Shown: in pieces, positions 53,758-64,000 of the stretch
Layout: every line of letters starts with the position of its first letter
Position numbering within the stretch: position 1 is the first letter of the stretch
From: Porphyra umbilicalis
Taxonomy: Eukaryota; Rhodophyta; Bangiophyceae; Bangiales; Bangiaceae
Direction of reading: 5' to 3'
DNA: 64,000 nucleotides
Assembly (NCBI GenBank): GCA_002049455.2
Contig: KV918789.1
Location: 186,001-250,000 of the forward strand
Notes under the pieces: generated by a model
Databases searched by the model: none
Told to the model about the DNA's origin: nothing
Seen by the model: only the letters and a program-made list of their open reading frames with translations
Made by a program: the position numbers and the translations under genes

Positions 53758-53960
53758 TTGCGGGATGACGGTGCTGTGTTGTAGGTGTCGGTGGAGCCAC
53801 AATTGCACTGTCGGCTGCCCCGGGCTGCGTCGCGGGTAGGTTTTACCGCCGTCGAGCCGTCCTGTGCGGACTAAGAGAGTGCAGGCAGTGTGGGGGGCGG
53901 TGGAGGCGAGGGAGGCAGCGGCGGCGGCGAGGGAGACAGTGGTGGCGGGGGCGGGAGACT

Positions 53961-55871
53961 CATTCTCGGCAGGATAGGCCGCGGGTTTTTGTATACACGT
54001 TTTCTGTTGAGCCGCTGCTTGGCAAGTGAGGAGGCTGGGCAAGTGGGGAGGACCAAGCGGGAGCGAAGGGTGGAGCGGGAGGGTGCGGCTGGCAGGTATG
54101 TCGTTTTGCCTGTCGGCTGAGAGACAACAGAGAGCGTCGGCCAGTCAAATGTCGGTCGGCGGCGTGGATCGAGGACACGTTTCCTGCCACGTAGCAGACC
54201 TTACCCACATTTGGAACCCATTTGTGGCTATCTGGGTCATCCGACCCACGCCAAATACCGGTCGGTGAAGTCCACGTGGCCACACACGTGGAGCTCGTTG
54301 TGCCACCACCGCTCGTCTCAGCCCGGGCTTAACGCCCACCACGGGTGCTTGTGTCTCCAGTTTCGGGTGTATCGACAAGGCGCATCATCTTGCACCATCA
54401 TACAAGCTGCCTTTGTCAACAGGCACCATACCCCCCCCGATGCCGTCACCCCCCCCCCCCCCCCACGCCCATAACTGCCGGCGCCCCTCCATCCAAAACT
54501 CGCACTATGCCCACTGTATCCCATCTCCATCGACCGTCGCCCTGTCATATGGTCCGCCGGGGCGATTCCTCAAGGGGGAAGGGGTGATGGTGCTGGGGGT
54601 GGAGGTCAATTGGAAGGTGTTGCTCGCACAGAGGTCGCTGCTGTGCCGTTGCGGTAGATGTGGAGAGCTCAAATCGTGTCGACCGTTATTTGGCCACTTG
54701 CCGACGCTAAATGTGGGTAAGATGTGGGTACATCCGACGTGGGTCGGCGACCCACATTCTACCCACATTTGATACCCACGCCCAACTTGCCGACGATCTC
54801 TAATGGCCAGTGCCGCACAATGTGCCGACGCTGCCGCGAGAAAGTGCGCGCGCTCGCAGACTGCCACCACCTGGTGCGAGCTTGATCCCGATCGATCGAC
54901 TTGATCCGTAATGTTTCGGGCACTTCGACGCTGAGAAGCGCTTTGTGCGCTCAACCCATCGACCACTGCCCTTTTTTTTCGACCCGACGAGCGCAACTGG
55001 CACCAAAAGAAACGTCTTCCCTAGAGCTTCCTGCAGGTATGTTTATTCCCTGGTACGCTATATATCGAGGCAACGGCTTTCGTGGGGAGAAAAAGCAATG
55101 GGCAAGCAAGCTGGTATCGACGATTCTGGTGATTCACTTTGGGCGTCGTTGATCCAGAATCGCGTCAGGGACTATAGCTCCCATACAGCGGGGGCGGCCG
55201 GCATAATGCCCAGCTGGTGGGACGTGTGACGGAAAAATGTGATTCCAGCACTGTGAATGATGTGATGACGCCCAGCTCGTAGGGAGGTTGTAACGATCTG
55301 TTCTCTGGCCTCTCGTTGTCATTCCCATGTACTGGAATTTCCGTCCGGCAGTGCATTTGAATCCCGACCGCATTCCATCCGGGGCGGGCCGACGGCTGCT
55401 GTAAGGGACCCCCTCCAGTCGAGCGTACAGAGGCGACTTGATTTCGATTTGCTTTGAACTACATTGCTCTGAAGCGTTGCAAACGGCCCACACGACGATT
55501 TTTCCTTACACAATCGACGGGGTGCCCTTCTGCATGAGATACACTGTGTATTCGATACTAGGGCGCTCGTTTATGCGACCGGGTCGTATAAACGGGCCGG
55601 TCCTTACTGCAATTAAATACACTGCAGCGACGTCATTCCATGGGACTGCTGATCCAGACACGAAGCAAGTGCCCCCGGTGTCATGCAGTGAGACAGCCTC
55701 CGTCGCCACCGCACCGCACACCATCTCCCCACCATCAAACTGGAAAACAAACCAAACTGGAATTGCACCCAATCTTGCAGTGACACACCCCAAATGATGA
55801 TCTAAATGTGAATTCGAAGGGGGCTACTATAAAGTGACCCCGCGTCGCATAGTCGAATACACACTGTACTA
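53961..55871. other. Moderate-GC region without a supported gene
   Basis: Contains a cluster of ACCCACATTT-type motifs (54204, 54707-54717 reversed, 54738-54776) and a short hairpin at 55568-55594. No coding sequence with conserved character is visible; frames are short and overlapping. Confidence 0.45.
55568..55594. repeat. Hairpin, 13-nt arms
   Basis: CGTTTATGCGACC pairs with GGTCGTATAAACG across one base, with a single mismatch. Function unknown. Confidence 0.6.
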
Positions 55872-57400
55872 TTGCTGGTCCCCTAATTTTGTCCTGGCGG
55901 CCTGGGACTGGGACTGACTGCATTTTCACAATAGCGGCGAAAGTTGTTTAAACGTTCATGTATTCCATATCGGATGCAAGCAAGTTGGAAACCAATACAA
56001 AAAGTAGGCATGTAAGTACTTCGATCTCGCTAGTAAGCCTTGTGTGCCCTGTGGAAACAGGGTACGTGCCTCCGTTGCCAGCCGAATGGGAGACTCCCGA
56101 CACACTGTGTCCCACCTGAGCAGGAAGCCACTGTTTCTCCCCTTTAGAACCCTTTTTCTGGGCTTAGATCCCGCTCGCTGCCTGCAACAGGCCAACATCC
56201 ACAGATTCTTCAATCTTTCTTGACATTTCTTCCGGTGCATGGCTCTCGTCTGTTGACTGATTTGCCACACTTGGGCCTCACAATCGCCGCTCGGGTTGGC
56301 TCGGACAAGTGTGACAACTTGTGTTGCACGATTCGCGCCACGCAGACGTCCCGACGTCTGGCGTACCGCTTGTGTCGACACGATGAAGTCAGCGCCAATG
56401 CGTCGACTTGCTGTGTCGCTGCACCTCAATGATGGGCAGAGCCTAGAGACGGCAGCTCGTAACACGCGAATGTCCCGCAGGACACTGACTCGCTTTTTGG
56501 CATACGTCGAGGACACGGGTGAGGTCCACTATGCCCCCGAGAAGTGGAACACTCACGCTGACAGCTTTTTGAAGTGCCCAGATCTGCGCTCTGCGGTGCT
56601 TTTTGCTGTTGAGCAGTGCCCAGAGGCTTTTCTGGACGAGACATCGGACTTTGTCACTAACCTTCATCAACTGCTTGGCGAGGATGTTGTCATTTCTCCC
56701 TCCTCCGTTTCTCGTATACTCGCTGCGAATGGATTGACGCGTAAGGTGATCGAGACAGCCTTTATTACGCGAAACGAGCTTGACCGCGCGCGCTGGGTCC
56801 TTGATCAGTGGGACATTCCCCTGCGCGCTAGAGTTTACGTGGATGAGGCGCACCGCTGCGGACGGTCTGCCAACAGGAAGTGGGCCTGGTCACTGCGTGG
56901 GCATCGAGCCGAGTGTTACCTAACGAGCTCTCGGGGGGTGAGCACGAGTTTCTTCGTTGCCATGAGCCACGACCGGGTTCTTGACTGGAAAATCACGCAG
57001 CCGCCCCCCGGCCAGACCTCCGTCGACTTTTTGCTTTTCGCTCTGGAAAACTTGCTGCCGCACATGAATGCGTTTGACCCTGCATTGCCCTGGTCTCAGC
57101 AGAACGAGCGCTGTGTTTTGATACTCGACAATGCCCGGGTTCCCGACCAGGCCGCAATCGCCCTGATTGAGGCCGCTGGGGTGCTGGTGCGGCTCCTCCC
57201 ACCCTACAGCCCCGACTTCAATCCGATTGAGGACGTGTTCTCAGTCGGGAGCAGCTGGCTGCGACGGCACGTCACGCCCGAGCAGTTCAACGAGTGGCCC
57301 TTCTTTTGCATTGCGCTCATGCTATCCTATATCTCGCCGGCCATGTGTCGTGGCTTTGTCAAGGCCGCGGTGCGGAACTACACACTGTACATCTAACGGC
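55872..57400 (+). mobile_element. Mariner/IS630-type element, left terminus found, right terminus missing
   Basis: After a TA dinucleotide (55870-55871) the left end reads TTGCTGGTCCCCTAATTTTG, continuing GTCCTGG…GACTGACTG. It matches the MITE at 3108 at nearly all of the first 27 positions and shares the later ACTGACT block. The transposase gene lies inside in the right orientation. No inverted partner is found between the stop codon and the satellite array starting at 57593, so the right end is lost, diverged or replaced by the array. The end coordinate is therefore a minimum. Confidence 0.7.
56383..57396 (+). CDS. Mariner/IS630-type transposase (DDE superfamily)
   Basis: 337 residues. N-terminal helix-turn-helix: HLNDGQSLETAARNTRMSRRTLTRFLAY. 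DDE core: D154 in RVYVDEAHRC, D249 in VLILDNARVPD and E283 in SPDFNPIEDVFS, with 33 residues between the last two by my count. The set LDNA…LLPPYSPDFNPIE is diagnostic for the Tc1/mariner-IS630 group (DDE_3). Start: ATG 56383 is chosen over upstream in-frame codons because the HTH follows about 15 residues later. The frame has no stop or shift, so the protein may be active. It is the candidate driver of the MITE at 3.1 kb. Confidence 0.88.
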   Translation: MKSAPMRRLAVSLHLNDGQSLETAARNTRMSRRTLTRFLAYVEDTGEVHYAPEKWNTHADSFLKCPDLRSAVLFAVEQCPEAFLDETSDFVTNLHQLLGEDVVISPSSVSRILAANGLTRKVIETAFITRNELDRARWVLDQWDIPLRARVYVDEAHRCGRSANRKWAWSLRGHRAECYLTSSRGVSTSFFVAMSHDRVLDWKITQPPPGQTSVDFLLFALENLLPHMNAFDPALPWSQQNERCVLILDNARVPDQAAIALIEAAGVLVRLLPPYSPDFNPIEDVFSVGSSWLRRHVTPEQFNEWPFFCIALMLSYISPAMCRGFVKAAVRNYTLYI

Positions 57401-57592
57401 CCGTAAGTGATGCCCTCCCAACTGCCTCTTATCGATATCGGGAAAGATCGACAGCAGCGGTGCGCCACTGCTCTCACTAACTCAACCATTACCAACGCTT
57501 TCCGTCCCGCTGGTTCTCGTTCCCCGATCATACACGCCTCACTTTTCTGTCACTGGATGCAACCCTGAACACAGAAAAGGCGAAAAGGCTGA

Positions 57593-60138
57593 TATCCGCG
57601 GAAGGCGCTCGCCGCCGGTCCGCGCGCAACGGGATGTTGCATGCGGGCCGGCGTCGGGAGCCTGGCACAACGGCCGGCGTGATTGGGCCGGCCGCGGTTG
57701 CTGTTGGACAGTCGGAGGGGCCGTGTGATGGGATTTGTGTGCTGTGTGGGACGGCAGAGTGGTGCGACAGCGGCGTCAGTACGGCCGTGGTGACGGTGGC
57801 GAAGGCCGCGTGCGTGGTGTCTGCTCGCATTCTGGGGTACGGCAGAGAGCGTGTGGATGGCGCCAGTAGCTCAGGGGACGGCTGTGTGCGCAGCGGGGCT
57901 ATGAGGAGGCCGTCGCGCATCACCGTCGGTGGTGGCCGGTGGCGGGGGTACGCGGGGAATACGTGAAACGCGGGCACTAACACACCTTGGATGCAAACCC
58001 CGCTTTTCTTTGCCTTCCTGTATGGTATTGGTCGTTCTGATGGCACCACTGAACTTGGCAGGGGCGGAAACGCCAGGATCCGCGGCAAGCGCTCACCGCC
58101 GGTCCGTGCGCAACGGGATATTGCATGCGGGCCGGCGGCGGGAGCCTGGCACGACGGACGGCGTGATTGGGCCGGCCGCGGTGGCGGTTGGACAGTCGGA
58201 GAGGCCATGTGAGGGGATTTGTGTGCTGTGTGGGACGGCAGAGTGGTGCGACAGCGGCGTCAGTACGGCCGTGGTGACGGTGGCGAAGGCCGCGTGCGTG
58301 GTGTTTGCTCGCATTCTGAGGTACGGCAGAGAGCGTGTGGATGGCGCCAGTAGCTCAGGGGACCGCTTTGTGCGCACCGGCGCTTTGAGGAAGCCGTCGC
58401 GCATCACCGTCGGTGGTGGCCGGTGGCGGGGGTACGCGGGGAATACGTGAAACGCGGGCACTAACACACCTTGGATGCAAACCCCGCTTTTCTGTGCCTT
58501 CCTGTATGGTATTTGTGTTTCTGATGGCACCACTGAACTTGGCAGGGGCGGAAACGCCAGGATCCGCGGCAAGCGCTCACCGCCGGTCCGTGCGCAACGG
58601 GATATTGCATGCGGGCCGGCGGCGGGAGCCTGGCACGACGGACGGCGTGATCGGGCCGGTCGCGGTGGCGGTTGGACAGTCGGAGGGGCCATATGAGGGG
58701 ATTTGTGTGCTGTGTGGGACGGCAGAGTGGTGCGACAGCGGCGTCAGTACGGCCGTGGTGACGGTGGCGAAGGCCGCGTGCGTGGTGTTTGCTCGCATTC
58801 TGAGGTACGGCAGAGAGCGTGTGGATGGCGCCAGTAGCTCAGGGGACGGCTATGTGCGCACCGGCGCTTTGAGGAAGCCGTCGCGCATCACCGTCGGTGG
58901 TGACCGGTGGCGGGGGTACGCGGGGAATACGTGAAACGCGGGCACTAACACACCTTGGATGCAAACCCCGCTTTTCTGTGCCTTCCTGTATGGTATTTGT
59001 GTTTCTGATGGCACCACTGAACTTGGCAGGGGCGGAAACGCCAGGATCCGCGGCAAGCGCTCACCGCCGGTCCGTGCGCAACGGGATATTGCATGCGGGC
59101 CGGCGGCGGGAGCCTGGCACGACGGACGGCGTGATCGGGCCGGTCGAGGTGGCGGTTGGACAGTCGGAGGGGCCATATGAGGGGATTTGTGTGCTGTGTG
59201 GGACGGCAGAGTGGTGCGACAGCGGCGTCAGTACGGCCGTGGTGACGGTGGCGAAGGCCGCGTGCGTGGTGTGTGCTCGCACTATGAGGTACGGCAGAGA
59301 GCGTGCGGATGGCGCCTGTAGCTCAGGGGACAGCTGTGTGCGCACCGAAGCTATGAGGAAGCCGTCGCGCATCACCGTCGGTGGTGGCCGGTGGCGGGGG
59401 TACGCGGGGAATACGTGAAACGCGGGCACTAACACACCTTGGATGCAAACCCCGCTTTTCTGTGCCTTCCTGTATGGTGTTTGTGTTTCTGATGGCACCA
59501 CTGAACTTGGCAGGGGCGGAAACGCCAGGATCCGCGGCAAGCACTCGCCGCCGGTCCGTGCGCAACGGGATGTTGCATGCGGGCCGGCGGCGGGAGCCTG
59601 GCACGACGGACGGCGTGATTGGGCCGGCCGCGGTGGCGATTGGACAGTCGGAGAGGCCATGTGAGGGGATTTGTGTGCTGTGTGGGACGGCAGAGTGGTG
59701 CGACAGCGGCGTCAGTACGGCCGTGGTGACGGTGGCGAAGGCCGCGTGCGTGGTGTTTGCTCGCATTCTGAGGTACGGCAGAGAGCGTGTGGATGGCGCC
59801 AGTAGCCCAGGGGACAGCTGTGTGCGCACCGGCGCTTTGAGGAGGCCGTCGTGCATCACCGTCGGTGGTGGCCGGTGGCGGGGGTACGCGGGGAATACGT
59901 GAAACGCGGGCACTAACACACCTTGGATGCAAACCCCGCTTTTCTGTGCCTTCCTGTATGGTATTTGTGTTTCTGATGGCACCACTGAACTTGGCAGGGG
60001 CGGAAACGCCAGGATCCGCGGCAAGCGCTCGCCGCCGGTCCGCGCGCAACGGGATATTGCATGCGGGCCGGCGGCGGGAGCCTGGCACGACGGACGGCGT
60101 GATTGGGTCGGCCGCGGAGGCGGTTGGACAATCGGATG
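57593..60138. repeat. Satellite array, 484-bp period, five full units plus a partial
   Basis: The motif ATCCGCGG recurs at 57593, 58077, 58561, 59045, 59529 and 60013, exactly 484 bases apart. Units are highly similar, with scattered substitutions and few or no indels. The sixth unit breaks off at about 60138. Each unit carries an open frame of 173 codons starting ATGGTGGCCGG (or a variant), but 484 is not a multiple of three, so successive frames are in different phases. The translated sequence has no recognisable domain, and I treat the array as non-coding. The last units enter the inverted repeat that reaches the window end. Confidence 0.92.
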
Positions 60139-61607
60139 GGCGATTGGAGACGTTTTGGCCTACTTGTGTCGTAGGGCGGTGTCACAGCGACCGTCCTGGG
60201 ATGTGCGCGGTACCTGTGTGCAGGTGCGTTGTGCGTCGTTTTGTTTTTTGGCGTTGCGTTCACGCTTTCGACGGCTCCGGTGACATAGGGCAGCCGTCGC
60301 TGATGCGTGCCGCGCGGGCACCACAGCGCAACTGCCATGACGCCCGCAACGTGCGGCGGCTTTGGTGGAGTCGGCGAAACACGGACACACGGACACTAAC
60401 GCAATGCGGCGCCAACTTCTCGTTTTTCTGTGGCTTCCCGTGTTCTTTTCTTGTTTTTGGTGGCGCCACTGAAGGAATCAGGGGCCGAATCGCCGGAGAC
60501 GCCGGCGCATCAGCAAGGGCAGATCGATTTGCAAACGACGTTCTGTCACAAGCCGGCGTGGGCGGCGGGCGTGTCGGCCAGATCCTGGTCGCGGCCAGCT
60601 GGTCAGTTCTGGATGTTTGACTTTCCCCCCCATGCGGTTCCCTCGTCACTTGTCAGGTTCTGTGGACTCTTTTACTCCTTTTTGTGTTCGGTGTGGCTGT
60701 GTTGGCTTGTCGGTTTTGGCAGCTGGGCCCACCGCCCTGTGGCCGCGGCATCGTTGGTGGACTTGCTTTGCCGTTTTGTTGCTTCCATCTCTTTGGTTCG
60801 CCTGTGTGGAGTCTTCTTCCCCTTCGGCTTTTTGTTGTTGTGTTGTGGTCCTTGGGGGATGTTCTCGTTTGTTTTCACTTTCACGCTTTGCGTTGGGCGC
60901 CTCTGCATTGTCGTCTGTTGGTCGTCCAGGTTACGCCTGCAGCATCGAACAAGGCTATCTTTACTCCGACACCGCCGCAATCGGTTCTTTTCGTACAGAG
61001 ATGAGCATCTGTTGACAAGGACGGGCGTAGGATGTGGTGTGTGGCGAGACGGGAGGGGGGTTGGGAAAGGCTGGAGCGCGTCCGCGGTGGGGAGGGTAAG
61101 CCACGTATTGGGAGCAAAAAGCACGCAGATGTGGATGAGACTGGTTTGGAAAGAGGGAGGGTGGTTAAGCAGCGGTGGGCATTGATCGAGGCAGAAGGCT
61201 GCAGGGGAACAGGTGGGCTGACCACAAGGCGGGCGTGCACGGGGACTGCGTCAAAGGCAGGATGGCACCGAAGCGGAGGTAAAATAGTAAGGGAGGACGT
61301 TGGTGCTGAGCACGTAAGCATTGAAACACATCTCGGACTGTCCGATAAGGAACGCCCGAGCGTCGGGTCAGGCGCCAGCGCTCGTCCACAGCCACCGGCA
61401 ACAGCCCCAAGAGAGTGGCCGCTGTGATCAAGAAAAAGCCGGGGGGTGCATCTGCTAGAGAATGCCCAGCTTACGTCTCCGTAAGTGACAGAAAAATGCC
61501 AGACGATAGGGCGCGGGGGACGGTGGGGCCGGGGGGGGGGCGGGGGGGAGAGGACGGCTGTTTCGGTTGCGAGGCAAACCGTACCAAGTCAATGCGACTG
61601 TGGGATC
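60139..61607. other. Left arm of the palindrome, no gene supported
   Basis: Unique sequence between the satellite and the centre of the palindrome, copied in the right arm at 62176-63644. Open frames exist in several phases, and the longest (251 codons) is Cys/Phe/Leu-rich without conserved motifs. A G-run at 61530-61545 is mirrored as a C-run on the right. Confidence 0.5.
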
Positions 61608-61960
61608 GGTTCCAGGGGGGTGGGGGCGAGCGGGCCGCACCACCCCACTAGCCTTGGTTTGTAAAACTTACGAGCGCACCGGCCGTCTCTGCCCGTGCCC
61701 TGGCCAGCCGACGGAGTGACGTGGTCCAATCGGAACATGATGGTACCTGCGTCAGCCAATGAAATCGACAACGTTGTGGCACTGGTTCCAACGGGGTGGG
61801 AGCTCGCGGGCTGCGCCACCCCACTAGTCTCGGACCGTGAATTTTAGGGCTGCACCCGTCGTCTCTGCCCGTGCCCTGGCCTGACGACGGAGTGACGTGG
61901 TCCAATCGGATCGTGATGTCACTTGATTCAGCCAATGAAATCAACCACGTTGTCTCTCTT
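61608..61960. repeat. Tandem duplication of about 180 bp at the palindrome centre
   Basis: Two related copies (about 61608-61780 and 61787-61960) each contain CCACCCCACTAG, a GTGCCCTGGCC motif and GGAGTGACGTGGTCCAATCGG followed by CAGCCAATGAAATC. A third copy lies inverted in the right arm at 62013-62175. The CCAATCGG and TGACGT motifs look like regulatory sites (inference). Confidence 0.7.
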
Positions 61961-64000
61961 TGTCCGCCTTCAGTGTTGCTTGGCTCCGACAATCGAAGAA
62001 GTCCCGCACCGTATTCGATTTCATTGGCTGAATCAAGTGACATCACGATCCGATTGGACCACGTCACTCCGTCGGCTGGCCAGGGCACGGGCAGAGACGG
62101 CCGGTGCGCTCGTAAGTTTTACAAACCAAGGCTAGTGGGGTGGTGCGGCCCGCTCGCCCCCACCCCCCTGGAACCGATCCCACAGTCGCATTGACTTGGT
62201 ACGGTTTGCCTCGCAACCGAAACAGCCGTCCTCTCCCCCCCGCCCCCCCCCCGGCCCCACCGTCCCCCGCGCCCTATCGTCTGGCATTTTTCTGTCACTT
62301 ACGGAGACGTAAGCTGGGCATTCTCTAGCAGATGCACCCCCCGGCTTTTTCTTGATCACAGCGGCCACTCTCTTGGGGCTGTTGCCGGTGGCTGTGGACG
62401 AGCGCTGGCGCCTGACCCGACGCTCGGGCGTTCCTTATCGGACAGTCCGAGATGTGTTTCAATGCTTACGTGCTCAGCACCAACGTCCTCCCTTACTATT
62501 TTACCTCCGCTTCGGTGCCATCCTGCCTTTGACGCAGTCCCCGTGCACGCCCGCCTTGTGGTCAGCCCACCTGTTCCCCTGCAGCCTTCTGCCTCGATCA
62601 ATGCCCACCGCTGCTTAACCACCCTCCCTCTTTCCAAACCAGTCTCATCCACATCTGCGTGCTTTTTGCTCCCAATACGTGGCTTACCCTCCCCACCGCG
62701 GACGCGCTCCAGCCTTTCCCAACCCCCCTCCCGTCTCGCCACACACCACATCCTACGCCCGTCCTTGTCAACAGATGCTCATCTCTGTACGAAAAGAACC
62801 GATTGCGGCGGTGTCGGAGTAAAGATAGCCTTGTTCGATGCTGCAGGCGTAACCTGGACGACCAACAGACGACAATGCAGAGGCGCCCAACGCAAAGCGT
62901 GAAAGTGAAAACAAACGAGAACATCCCCCAAGGACCACAACACAACAACAAAAAGCCGAAGGGGAAGAAGACTCCACACAGGCGAACCAAAGAGATGGAA
63001 GCAACAAAACGGCAAAGCAAGTCCACCAACGATGCCGCGGCCACAGGGCGGCGGGCCCAACTGCCAAAACCGACAAGCCAACACAGCCACACCGAACACA
63101 AAAAGGAGTAAAAGAGTCCACAGAACCTGACAAGTGACGAGGGAACCGCATGGGGGGGAAAGTCAAACATCCAGAACTGACCAGCTGGCCGCGACCAGGA
63201 TCTGGCCGACACGCCCGCCGCCCACGCCGGCTTGTGACAGAACGTCGTTTGCAAATCGATCTGCCCTTGCTGATGCGCCGGCGTCTCCGGCGATTCGGCC
63301 CCTGATTCCTTCAGTGGCGCCACCAAAAACAAGAAAAGAACACGGGAAGCCACAGAAAAACGAGAAGTTGGCGCCGCATTGCGTTAGTGTCCGTGTGTCC
63401 GTGTTTCGCCGACTCCACCAAAGCCGCCGCACGTTGCGGGCGTCATGGCAGTTGCGCTGTGGTGCCCGCGCGGCACGCATCAGCGACGGCTGCCCTATGT
63501 CACCGGAGCCGTCGAAAGCGTGAACGCAACGCCAAAAAACAAAACGACGCACAACGCACCTGCACACAGGTACCGCGCACATCCCAGGACGGTCGCTGTG
63601 ACACCGCCCTACGACACAAGTAGGCCAAAACGTCTCCAATCGCCCATCCGATTGTCCAACCGCCTCCGCGGCCGACCCAATCACGCCGTCCGTCGTGCCA
63701 GGCTCCCGCCGCCGGCCCGCATGCAATATCCCGTTGCGCGCGGACCGGCGGCGAGCGCTTGCCGCGGATCCTGGCGTTTCCGCCCCTGCCAAGTTCAGTG
63801 GTGCCATCAGAAACACAAACACCATACAGGAAGGCACAGAAAAGCGGGGTTTGCATCCAAGGTGTGTTAGTGCCCGCGTTTCACGTATTCCCCGCGTACC
63901 CCCGCCACCGGCCACCACCGACGGTGATGCACGACGGCCTCCTCAAAGCGCCGGTGCGCACACAGCTGTCCCCTGGGCTACTGGCGCCATCCACACGCTC

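Larger units (their letters stand above)
59783..64000. repeat. Large near-perfect inverted repeat (arms at least 1952 bp, spacer 314 bp)
   Basis: Position x on the left pairs with 123783 minus x on the right. Arms: 59783-61734 and 62049-64000, cut by the window end, so the true arm may be longer. I found only three differences by eye (near 59955, 60722 and 60732), about 99.8 percent identity. The left arm includes the last part of the satellite array, so satellite units also lie inverted at 63645-64000. Frames inside the arms (for example 60430-61185) have hydrophobic, low-complexity translations without motifs. No transposase is seen. Confidence 0.93.

Noticed and set aside
53266..54042. Minus-strand 258-codon frame over the minisatellite
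   Set aside because: Its length comes from the GGCGAGGCGG repeat, which keeps all frames open; no motif is present.
57593..60138. CRISPR array
   Set aside because: The period is 484 bp of continuous similarity with no short repeats separated by unique spacers, and the context is eukaryotic.
57929..60620. Repeated 173-codon frames in the satellite as a gene family
   Set aside because: They recur every 484 bp in changing phase, have no recognisable domain, and the opposite strand is equally open. Better explained as a satellite.
60430..63353. 251-codon mirrored frames in the palindrome arms
   Set aside because: Low-complexity hydrophobic translation without start context or conserved motif; several other phases are also open.

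Overview
The window looks like nuclear DNA from a GC-rich, intron-poor eukaryote. It carries eukaryote-only housekeeping genes (a DCP1 decapping subunit, the ribosome-assembly factor NOC4, TFIID subunit TAF8, a PP6 SAPS regulatory subunit and a ZnT5/MSC2-type membrane protein). Most are single-exon, with very high third-position GC and long Gly/Ala/Pro/Gln tracts. They sit next to moderate-GC DNA full of DNA transposons. That mix, plus a bacterial-type phosphatidylcholine synthase, fits a bangiophyte red alga (Porphyra/Pyropia-like). The taxonomic call is inference; no marker gene proves it.

Layout. 1-11.9 kb is almost all transposon: a 399-bp mariner-type MITE, a complete hAT element whose transposase has two nonsense codons, a 1.05-kb non-autonomous element, and two adjacent related inverted-repeat elements, the second of which carries a broken host-like coding remnant. 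11.2-15.0 kb is an F-box gene bracketed by two inverted copies of one MITE. 15.7-41.4 kb is a gene-dense island: DCP1 (+), NOC4 (-), ZnT5-like (-, one clear intron), a degenerate acyl-CoA-synthetase-like protein (+), an unrecognised gene (-), TAF8 (+), SAPS/PP6R (-) and phosphatidylcholine synthase (-). A non-autonomous element sits between the unrecognised gene and TAF8, and an extremely GC-rich low-complexity block lies at 37-40 kb. 43.0-49.2 kb is a complete CACTA (EnSpm) element with matching termini, a 3-bp target duplication, a TNP2 transposase and a spliced second gene. 50-53 kb holds a PIF/Harbinger transposase convergent with a SAP-domain partner gene. 55.9-57.4 kb holds a mariner/IS630-type transposase whose terminus matches the MITE at 3.1 kb. 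57.6-60.1 kb is a 484-bp satellite array. 59.8 kb to the window end is a near-identical inverted repeat with arms of at least 1.95 kb.

A recurring problem is that conserved genes change reading frame inside long G or C runs. By my frame arithmetic, most shifts have the sign expected if the sequence lacks one base in the run. DCP1, NOC4, TAF8, SAPS and the unrecognised gene are therefore probably intact genes with homopolymer-length errors rather than pseudogenes. The hAT transposase is different: its two stops are substitutions in frame, and it is a true pseudogene.

The strongest items for follow-up are the delimited CACTA element, the mariner MITE/master pair, the palindrome plus satellite, the Pcs-type enzyme, the free-standing ZnT5 N-terminal module, and the ANL-fold protein with lost active-site motifs and a 350-residue insertion.
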